Source of the DNA: Apostichopus japonicus
Taxonomy: Eukaryota > Echinodermata > Holothuroidea > Aspidochirotida > Stichopodidae
Assembly: GCF_037975245.1 (NCBI RefSeq)
Contig: NC_092575.1
Span: 325,001 to 389,000, forward strand
Direction of reading: 5' to 3'
Length of the DNA: 64,000 nt
The notes below the pieces were generated by a model, which was not told the origin of the DNA, searched no databases, and was given only the letters and a program-made list of their open reading frames with translations. Below, piece by piece: positions 48,601 to 60,600 of the stretch (position 1 is the stretch's first letter; each line of letters opens with the position of its first letter). The translations under genes were made by a program, and so were the position numbers.

Positions 48601-51600
48601 TTGATATGAATGATTCCTTGTGTGACTGATAATAAATTGAACTCTCTTTGTAAGCAACACAACCACAAATCAGTTTCTGTACACAATATTACAATCCACA
48701 ACATCAAAATATCAAGCTTTATAAAAATCTGTTTTAAAGTAGCTACATACTCTGAAAACATTCTCATGAGACCAGGTTTATAACCTTGCATATAGCTGTT
48801 CATGGAGGATCCAGGGTTCTATCCTAGCACATACATCACTTTTGAATGATGACAAATTCTATCACACATTCACTAAAGCCATTAATTACTGAGGATATAA
48901 TGACATATACGGCACCTTCAATAATCCGGGCAGCATCACTCTGTGCAAACTGCATTCTAAAGAGGAAGGCTTCCAGAACATATGCAACAGTTACCGTAAC
49001 AACAACCTGAAAAGATGAAAATATAGAATGGTGCAGTCACAAGCTGATAAGCAGAGGGCAGCAGCTTCAAACTTACAGAAGGAAACTCCAGCAGGTTGTA
49101 ACCAAATTTATATTACTCGATGAACATAATGTGAGTTTCTTTCCAGACAAAATGACTGACAAATTTAAAATAAATGAAATTCATCCTAAAACTCACCATA
49201 CTAGAGAGGTAAAAGATGATGAAATAAAGAATACTCCATTCACTGACAGTCATAGCAATTGCATTCTGATGAATAAACAATGAATAGTAGGTTATTTATT
49301 TAGTTTTGTATAAATGAAAGTTTGTTGAGTTTACAGACAATCACAGCAGTACTTACTGTTGCAAGATATACTGACCTGTATATATGTATATGATAGATAT
49401 ACAATGTCTGTTGTGGCACTAAAGTACATGACATACTGACCTGTATATATGTTTGATCGATATACAATGTCTGTTGTTGCACTAAAGTACATGACATACT
49501 GACCTGTATATATGTATATGATAGATATACAATGTCTGTTGTGGCACCAAAGTACATGGCATACTGACCTGTATATATGTTTGATAGATATACAATGTCT
49601 GTTGTGGCACTAAAGTACATGACATACTGACCTGTATATATGTATGATAGATATACAATGTCTGTTGTGGCACCAAAGTACATGACATACTGACCTGTAT
49701 ATATGTATATGATAGATATACAATGTCTGTTGTGGCACCAAAGTACATGGCATACTGACCTGTATATATGTTTTATAGATATACAATGTCTGTTGTGGCA
49801 CCAAAGTACATGACATACTGACCTGTATATATGTATGATAGATATACAATGTCTGTTGTGGCACCAAAGTACATGACATACTGACCTGTATATATGTATA
49901 TGATAGATATACAATGTCTGTTGTGGCACCAAAGTACATGGCATACTGACCTGTATATATGTTTTATAGATATACAATGTCTGTTGTGGCACCAAAGTAC
50001 ATGACATACTGACCTGTATACATGTTTGATAGATATACAATGTCTGTTGTGGCACTAAAGTACATGACATACTGACCTGTATATATGTATATGATAGATA
50101 TACAATGTCTGTTGTGGCACCAAAGTACATGACATACTGACCTGTATATATGTATGATAGATATACAATGTCTGTTGTGGCACCAAAGTACATGACATAC
50201 TGACCTGTATATATGTATATGATAGATATACAATGTCTGTTGTGGCACCAAAGTACATGGCATACTGACCTGTATATATGTTTTATAGATATACAATGTC
50301 TGTTGTGGCACTAAAGTACATGACATACTGACCTGTATACATGTTTGATAGATATACAATGTCTGTTGTGGCACTAAAGTACATGACATACTGACCTGTA
50401 TATATGTATATGATAGATATACAATGTCTGTTGTGGCACCAAAGTACATGACATACTGACCTGTATATATGTATATGATAGATATACAATGTCTGTTGTG
50501 GCACTAAAGTACATGGCATACTGACCTGTATATATGTTTTATAGATATACAATGTCTGTTGTGGCACTAAAGTACAGCCTAATAACGTCTCTGTACTCCT
50601 GCCTGCATGGCTGGATGTGAAAAATTACACCACAGCTACATTATAAACTCTATTGGAGCATCAATTAAAAGATTAAGTAATGGACAGTGAACACAACTTA
50701 CCATAATAACATGCCAATTATTGCCAACTGTTAGTTCAAACAGAGTTACTGTTGATGAAATACAACATTCAAGTATTTAGAAACAAGCACCCAGATATTG
50801 AAGATAAATAAATTTGTGTAACCATAGCAACCTGACCTAAATATCCTTCTGTGAGTTAATGAATTATCAGATCATGTTTCAATCTCTAATATCATCAATT
50901 CTGCTAACAACAAAATATGGTCTGTTGGTGAAAATATTCAATCAAGAAATATATGACAGAATTAAGTAGAATTTATTTTTTAAGGCTTAATTTACCTTTC
51001 ATGTTTACTGGTTATGTTCTGCTTCTGGTTGTTCCGTACAGTGCACATATACTTATGTCCAGTTTGTGAAGAATACCATTAACTTGTAAATGTAATGTAT
51101 GAATTTGATGCAACATATAGTTTCTGTAACACACAATTACAAAACAAACAAAATATACAAAAAAATCAAATTGAATGACACAAAATACTATTTTGCAGTT
51201 TTCAGCCAAGGGACAAAGACAACCAACGTTTGACGTGTGCAGTGTGTGATACTGATTGTATGATAAACACAACAAATGAGAGACTATAACATTAGGATAT
51301 AACATTAGGACTGCTTTATACTATTCCTACAACACCAATCTTACCGTAAGCATTTAGTATGTGTTCAAAGTTGTTGAGGTAAAAGTACAAGTGATATGAG
51401 GAGCTGTTACTATAAAACTCTTCAAGAGTAGTATTTCTGTCGAAGAAGAAGACAAAAGGAGAGTAAAAATATAAATTGCCAGCTGAATGAAAGTTACACT
51501 CTCTGAATCATGTTTCCATTATGAATCTAGATTCATGTTATGGCAGGTTACTGGGTTGATAATAAAACTGTTCCTCTGCGATTCATAAACATGGCATGGT

Positions 51601-54600
51601 TAATATATTTAATATTATGTAATATCTCTAAGAATATTACATGTTTAACAAAAGAACATGTTGAGATGTAGACATAGCTACATGAAATGATGGCGTTGTC
51701 CATTATGTCGTATTCCATTTGTATTTTATACAAACACCCTGCTTTTACAAACTTGCAAGAAATGTAAGCCATTATACCTTCAACATAGTAATTAAACACA
51801 AATACGCTTATAATTTGACAAATGTTTTAATTGTAAAACTCTTTGAGTGGAAGAAAGTGGTATTATTGTCTTGAGATGAAAAAATGTTTTAGTCAGCAAA
51901 AACTTCAAAAGAAATGAATAAGCTAACAAGTCATGCCAATCTACTACTAACAAACTATCTTGCAGACGTAATACAGAAAATCTACTTACTGACAGCAATT
52001 TTCGAGTTTGGCCTCAGAGAAAAGTTCCATTCCCACAATGGCATAGAAGTAGTACATGACTACAATAACAAGACCCATGCTGAAATAAATAGCATTAGAA
52101 TAGCAGATTAGTATGGGCCATGCAGACCCATAAATAATAGCATTACAATAGCAGATCAGTATGGGCCATGCAGACCCTTGCTGAAATAAATAGAACAAGA
52201 ATAGCAGATTAGTATGGGCCATGCAGACCCATAAATAATAGCATTACAATATCAGATTAGTATGGGCCATGCAGACCCATGCTGAAATAAATAGAACAAG
52301 AATAGCAGATTAGTATGGGCCATGCAGACCCATAAATAATAGCATTAGAATAGCAGATTAGTATGGGCCATGCAGACCCATAAATAATAGCATTACAATA
52401 TCAGATCAGTATGGGCCATGCAGACCCATGCTGAAATAAATAGCATTAGAATAGCAGATTAGTATGGGCCATGCAGACCCATAAATAATAGCATTAGAAT
52501 AGCAGATTAGTATGGGCCATGCAGACCCATAAATAATAGCATTAGAATAGCAGATTAGTATGGGCCATGCAGACCCATAAATAATAGCATTACAATAGCA
52601 GATCAGTATGGGCCATGCAGACCCATAAATAATAGCATTAGAGTAACAGATATGTATGGGCCATGCAGACCCATGCTGAAATAAATAGCATTACAATAGC
52701 AGATCAGTATGGGCCATGCAGACCCATAAATAATAGCATTAGAATATCAGATTAGTATGGGCCATGCAGACCCATAAATAATAGCATTACAATAGCAGAT
52801 CAGTATGGGCCATGCAGATCCATAAATAATAGCATTAGAGTAACAGATATGTATGGGCCATGCAGACCCATGCTGAAATAAATAGCATTAGAATAGCAGA
52901 TTAGTATGGGCCATGCAGACCCATAAATAATAGCATTAGAATAGCAGATTAGTATGGGCCATGCAGACCCATAAATAAATAGCATCGGACTAGAAAAATC
53001 ATGATACACCAATGGTAATTGGTAATCAATGGTAATCTTTACAGTGAGAGAATTCTTTTGCATGCTTCTATTTTTCAGCAAGTTTGACCCCCAATTACTA
53101 AGAAGGAAGTCAAGGGTAACAGTGGGCCCTAATTTGTAGTCACATTATTCATTCACAACCACCAAACATGGTTTACTCCTTCACATTAGACAAGAAAGTT
53201 ATGCATTTGATAGACTTTTATTACCGTAATTCAATTGATATTATTAGAATTACCTGAACATTCTGGGCATTAGTACTCTGACTGTGGCAGCAACATCCCT
53301 GTACCTCTTACGGACCTTAAACAGCCTGCAAATTAAAAAACATAAGTAAAACGGTTGAACACGAGTCAGTGACTTGACATGGTTACTGATGAAGCATTAT
53401 CTTAACTAAATTTCCTTCCCTGGTTGTATTTTGTGTTGATATTAAGCAAAACATTATTCACAGGTATCTTCATTCCTCCTACTGGGATCATTGACTTCCC
53501 TGGTTGTACTTTGTGTTGGTACTCAGCAAAACGTTATTCACAGGTATCTTAATTCCACCTACTGGGATCATTGACTTCCCTGGTTGTACTTTGTGTTGGT
53601 ACTAAGCAGAACATTATTCACAGGTATCTTCATTCCTCCTACTGGGATCATTGACTTCCCTGGTTGTACTTTGTGTTGGTACTCAGCAAAACGTTATTCA
53701 CAGGTATCTTCATTCCTCCTACTGGGATCATTGACTTCCCTGGTTGTACTTTGTGTTGGTACTAAGCAGAACATTATTCACAGGTATCTTAATTCCTCCT
53801 ACTGGGATCATTGACTTCCCTGGTTGTACTTTGTGTTGATATTGAGCAAAACATTATTCACAGGTATCTTCATTCCTCCTACTGGGATCATTGACTTCCC
53901 TGGTTGTACTTTGTGTTGGTACTCAGCAAAACGTTATTCACAGGTATCTTAATTCCACCTACTGGGATCATTGACTTCCCTGGTTGTACTTTGTGTTGAT
54001 ATTGAGCAAAACATTATTCACAGGTATCTTCATTCCTCCTACTGGGATCATTGACTTCCCTGGTTGTACTTTGTGTTGGTACTCAGCAAAACGTTATTCA
54101 CAGGTATCTTAATTCCACCTACTGGGATCATTGACTTCCCTGGTTGTACTTTGTGTTGGTACTAAGCAAAACATTATTCACAGGTATCTTAATTCCTCCT
54201 ACTGGGATCATTGACTTCCCTGGTTGTACTTTGTGTTGGTACTAAGCAAAACATTATTCACAGGTATCTTCATTCCACCTACTGGGATCATTGACTTCCC
54301 TGGTTGTACTTTGTGTTGGTACTGAGCAAAACATTATTCACAGGTATCTTCATTCCTCCTACTGGGATCATTGACTTCCCTGGTTGTACTTTGTGTTGAT
54401 ATTAAGCAAAACATTATTCACAGGTATCTTAATTCCTCCTACTGGGATCATTGACTTCCCTGGTTGTACTTTGTGTTGGTACTCAGCAAAACGTTATTCA
54501 CAGGTATCTTAATTCCACCTACTGGGATCATTGACTTCCCTGGTTGTACTTTGTGTTGGTACTAAGCAAAACATTATTCACAGGTATCTTCATTCCACCT

Positions 54601-57600
54601 ACTGGGATCATTGACTTCCCTGGTTGTACTTTGTGTTGGTACTAAGCAAAACATTATTCACAGGTATCTTAATTCCTCCTACTGGGATCATTGACTTCCC
54701 TGGTTGTACTTTGTGTTGGTACTAAGCAAAACATTATTCACAGGTATCTTCATTCCACCTACTGGGATCATTGACTTCCCTGGTTGTACTTTGTGTTGGT
54801 ACTGAGCAAAACATTGTTCACAGGTATCTTAATTCCATCTACTGGGATCATTGACTTCCCTGGTTGTACTTTGTGTTGGTACTGAGCAAAACATTATTCA
54901 CAGGTATCTTAATTCCTCCTACTGGGATCATTGACTTCCCTGGTTGTACTTTGTGTTGGTACTGAGCAAAACATTATTCACAGGTATCTTAATTCCTCTT
55001 ACTGGGATCATTGACTTCCCTGGTTGTACTCTGTGTTGGTACTGAGCAAAACATTATTCACAGGTATCTTAATTCCTCCTACTGGGATCATTGACTTCCC
55101 TGGTTGTACTCTGTGTTGATATTAAGCAAAACGTTATTCACAGGTATCTTCATTCCACCTACTGGGATCATTGACTTCCCTGGTTGTACTTTGTGTTGGT
55201 ACTAAGCAAAACATTATTCACAGGTATCTTCATTCCATCTACTGGGATCATTGACTTCCCTGGTTGTACTTTGTGTTGGTACTAAGCAAAACATTATTCA
55301 CAGGTATCTTAATTCCATCTACTGAGATCATTGACTTCCCTGGTTGTACTTTGTGTTGGTACTTAGCAAAACATTATTCACAGGTATCTTAATTCCTCCT
55401 ACTGGGATCATTGACTTCCCTGGTTGTACTTTGTGTTGGTACTGAGCAAAACATTATTCACAGGTATCTTAATTCCTCTTACTGGGATCATTGACTTCCC
55501 TGGTTGTACTTTGTGTTGGTACTGAGCAAAACATTATTCACAGGTATCTTAATTCCTCTTACTGGGATCATTGACTTCCCTGGTTGTACTTTGTGTTGGT
55601 ACTGAGCAAAACGTTTGTCACAGATATCTTCATTCCTCCTACTGGGATCATTGACTTCCCTGGTTGTACTTTGTGTTGGTACTAAGCAAAACATTATTCA
55701 CAGGTATCTTAATTCCATCTTCTGGGATCATTGACTTCCCTGGTTGTACTTTGTGTTGGTACTGAGCAGAACGTTATTCACAGGTATCTTCATTCCACCT
55801 ACTGGGATCATTGACTTCCCTGGTTGTACTTTGTGTTGGTACTGTGCAGAACGTTATTCACAGGTATCTTCATTCCATTTACTGGGATCATTGACACATT
55901 CATACCGTACATTGAATGTTTCTTTACAAATACAACATTGAAGAAAAATTGAAAACTCTCAGCATAGGTTTGTTGCTTTTCACATTCTAGAGGTTAATAA
56001 CTTACCTTAGTAAACGTAAGGGTCTTAAAATAACCACAAAGTAAAAGTTGGTGTCTACAACTTGGAAGATGATGCCTGAGATGGCGACTACTGTCACAAT
56101 GAAATCAAATCTAGGAAATAAAACAGAGGATTATGGCAGAAGAAAGGCTCTAAGTGAGATAAAGAGAAAATGTAAGGGGGGAAAAAAGGAGAAAAACTAA
56201 GGCACAATAGAGGATACAAGGATATTAATTAAAGCCTAAACTTCATGTGCAGCCCTCACATGGCAGTGCAATTTTCTATAAAGAAACATCCTGATTGTAT
56301 TTGTGTAAATCAGTACATCAGGGCTATAGGTTTGAAGGTATTAATCTGAAGATGTTTAAAAATACAACAATGAGAGGCAACCCAAAATACCAAGAGTAAC
56401 TCTGTGAAGCAGACCATAACATTTACTGTAACATTGTTTGATCTGTACCTATCTAGCAAACAGGATACCATAGATCTAGTCATATATAACACGAAGACTA
56501 CAAATGACAAAAGATTTCAGTTATTTCACAAAAGATATTCATATAAAGGGGTTTAATCTACAGAGGAAGACTTTATATAAATGTGATAAACAACCTCTCT
56601 AAATCTCAACAACATTCTCACACTTAGACATTTCGGGGAAAACTTTGAAGTTTACAATGTACATAAACATGTTCCACTAGATTATGTAAATATGTAATTT
56701 ACATTTTTCATTTTTGCCAGACAAATGTTGTCCATATTTGGAATAAACCAACCTTATTTACCATAGTAATTGTGAATATCTAAATAAAACTGTAGTATTG
56801 TTCAATTAAATTCTCCATAAAACCGAAGTACTTGGAAAAAGGTACAGCATGTTACTTACACATTCCATGTGTTTCCAAAATATCTTTGACATCCCAATCC
56901 AAGGATCTTCAACAGACACTCTATCCCATAAACTGCACAAAGTAAAACCATGACGAACGCTTGAATTATACTCATACTGAATTAAATTAAGTTAAACATT
57001 TTCAGGAGAAAACAAACTGTTACTCTACTTCACACATCCAATCCTATTTGAAACACTTTGTAATTTACTCCCCAATAGAATCTTTCGTTGACAAATTTCT
57101 GATAACTTTGTAACGACACCAAATCAATTGCTCTTCTCAATTTTGATAGTAATAAAAATAGTTAAAAGTCACAAATACAGGTAAAAAGTTTGACTTCATA
57201 TTAAATTAAAAATTATCTCAGTCACAGAAGCAAAGTATTGAAACATTCCATAAAAACTTGAGTATTGCTGCACAGGAAAACAGAATCAGAATTAAAAGAC
57301 TTACATGTGACAAATGCAATGTCGTACCAATGAACAACCTCTAACGTTTCCATCACTTCTTGAGCACTGCCTGTACCTGCAGATGAAACAGGAATTATTT
57401 CAAGTTACTGACAAAACAGTCAGATAGCTTCATAAAGATTATCTTGTATTTGCGATAATAATTACCACATGCAGCTATGAACAATATTTATACCAATCAT
57501 CGAACAAAAATTAATACCAACATCTGAGGGCTAGGAAATCACTTGGATATGTTTGGAAAAGCTAACATGTAATGTTGCAAACACGAAGCACAAGACAATA

Positions 57601-60600
57601 TCATTAATATGAATAAGGTAATAGCAGCCATGGGCACAGTAATAGCATACCCAACACAGTAACACAGCATACCGAACACAAACAGCATACTGAGAAAAAG
57701 TAATAGCATACAAGGCACAGTAACACAGCATACTGAACACAGAAATATATTATACTGAGAAAAGGTAATAGCATACTAGGCACAGTAACACAGCATACTG
57801 AACACAGAAATATATTATACTGAGAAAAGGTAATAGCATACTAGGCACAGTAACACAGCATACTGAACACAGACAGCATACTGAGAAAAGGTAATAGCAT
57901 ACAAGGCACAGTAACACAGCATACTGAACACAAACAGCATACTGAGTAAAAGTAATAGCATACAAGGCACAGTAACACAGCATACTGAACACAGAAATAT
58001 ATTATACTGAGAAAAGGTAATAGCATACAAGGCACAGTAACACAGCATACTGAACACAGAAATATATTATACTGAGAAAAGGTAATAGCATACAAGGCAC
58101 ATTAACACAGCATACTGAACACAGAAATATATTATACTGAGAAAAAGTAATAGCATACAAGGCACAGTAACACAGCATACCGAACACAAACAGCATACTG
58201 AGTAAAAGTAATAGCATACAAGGCACAGTAACACAGCATACTGAACACAGACAGCATACTGAGAAAAGGTAATAGCATACTAGGCACAGTAACACAGCAT
58301 ACTGAACACAGAAATATATTATACTGAGAAAAGGTAATAGCATACAAGGCACAGTAACACAGCATACTGAACACAGAAATATATTATACTGAGAAAAAGT
58401 AATAGCATACAAGGCACAGTAACACAGCATACTGAACACAGAAATATATTATACTGAGAAAAGGTAATAGCATACTAGGCACAGTAACACAGCATACTGA
58501 ACACAGAAATATATTATACTGAGAAAAAGTAATAGCATACAAGGCACAGTAACACAGAATACTGAACACAGAAATATATTATACTGAGAAAAGGTAATAG
58601 CATACTAGGCACAGTAACACAGCATACTGAACACAGAAATATATTATACTGAGAAAAGGTAATAAAATCCTGAGCAAAGGTAATAGCATACTGCAAGCAT
58701 ATACTGAACACATTAACATGTCATACAGGACATCCTGGTGTGACCAAGGTACATCTAACAGTTATCTGCCTGTAAAAAATGATGTGAAAATGAACCTGAG
58801 CGGAGTCCTGAGAAGGCATGGTGTAATGAAATAACAATGTTTAAATGTAAGGTCATGATAAAACAATATATGTCTTCATTCCCAGCTCAGGTAACTTGTT
58901 GACTTTTAGATGAGTAACAGTGAAAGATAACAGCATGAATAGCAATGTTAGCAATGAATGTTTTACACTCACTTTGTAAAATTGTAATGATTTTTCACAT
59001 TCTTTTCCAGATTCAGTAGGTGTATATTTGTTTAAATATTTCCATGTTGTCATCTCTACAGACGTTATTGTCAGATGAGATAATTAAAGTCTTTGTAGAT
59101 ATAATTTTATAATTTGTATAAATATCCAACACTCATGACCTTTATTATATTGATTAAACTAACACAAATCTTTGATGGCGGAGAATCCTTGATAGATCGA
59201 CCCGCCATTATTTACAATTGCTATCAGACTTCACAGAAAACATTGACTTTCTGTGAAGCTGTCTCAAGCCTCCTATCACTATAGGGCTGTGAACTATAAG
59301 AATTAAATGTTATAACAGAAATGATGAATGTTTACTTACCGGAAATTACAATAGTAGAAATGATGAAGACAGACCCATTCAATGCTATCACAGCATCTAA
59401 CAGACAAAGAAAATAAAGAGTATATAACACAACTGCTGATGATATTTGATGCATTTGATATGCACAATATCATTCAAATGAGATTACTAATAAAATCAAC
59501 TTTTAATGTATAGTGAAATAACAAGCAAGATAGGATTAAAAATTCTCTCAGTTGTGCAAAAAAAGCCACCTTTAATAGTCACATAAGAAACTAGTACTGT
59601 GATCTTGGTATATTGCAGTAATGAAAGTAATTAATACAACTTAATAGAAACAAGAACGCGGTTGAGCAAACTGAATAATTTCCAAACCAAGAAGCCAGAT
59701 TATGGCTTAAAGCTAAATGAAATATTATAAATGTAAATAGAATCTTGTAATCTATCAATGACTACAACTGTGCTTCAAACAATGTATATCGAGTCAATTC
59801 TTACTATTGTTCACTGGTCTGAGAATTGACAGACAAAATAATTCTCCATAATGAAGTTCATGCTTGCCATGAGCCATGGTAACATTGATGGACAAATAAC
59901 TTTTCTGTTCAGACAACACAAAGGATAAGCCCAATTGTCCAAGGACAACAAAAGACTAAACATTCTCACAAGACAACTATGAACAGCAAGGATAGGGTAA
60001 CTACATGCATTGTGAATATTTTAATTATAAGGCTAGGAATTTACTTACAAACAAGTATTTCAAAAGGCTTGAGATTGACCAAGTAGTTGATTAATCTGAA
60101 GGGTTTATCCAGAGGTGGAAACAGGCTTTCAAACCAAAGTTTTTCATCTTGTTTTGCAGTCCACTTGAGGAGGCTAACTTCGTAAATGTTAAAAAACTCA
60201 GAGAGGTTTATAAAACCTGTCCCTGATGAGTTGAGAGTTCTGAAGGCCAAGAGAACATCTCTTTTGGAGTGGTTTGATTTGTAGTACTTCATAAGGCCTA
60301 GAAAGTGAGGGAAGGAGATAAGGCCTGGATGCTGCAAAAGAAAAGTGATTCACTATAAAACTGATCAGGAAATACACCAGATGACTGTATTTATTATATA
60401 GTTTTGACTGTTAGGTTATTATCTTGTATACAATTCACGCAACAGATCTGTCTCACCTAAAGATATTGTCAGGGTCAGAGAATGCTTCCTCCGCAAATAT
60501 TTGTAAGTCTGATTAATGAGAGGAAGGTTTCATCAATCTGCCATGAAGGTGTAACTATTGAATTTGCACACTCCAGACAAGCATAAAGGAGCTAATTATC

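Noticed and set aside
49300-50193. 297-codon open frame on the minus strand
   Set aside because: It lies in the 63-65-bp intronic array; three shifted versions of the same peptide appear in overlapping frames, as expected from a repeat.
57610-58690. Decoy acceptors in the 65-bp array (ttctcag, tgttcag on the minus strand)
   Set aside because: Unlike the two edge arrays, these units share no exon sequence and lie more than 200 bp from the nearest exon.
59229-59258. Histone-type 3' stem-loop
   Set aside because: The stem and loop sequences do not match the histone consensus and no histone gene is present.
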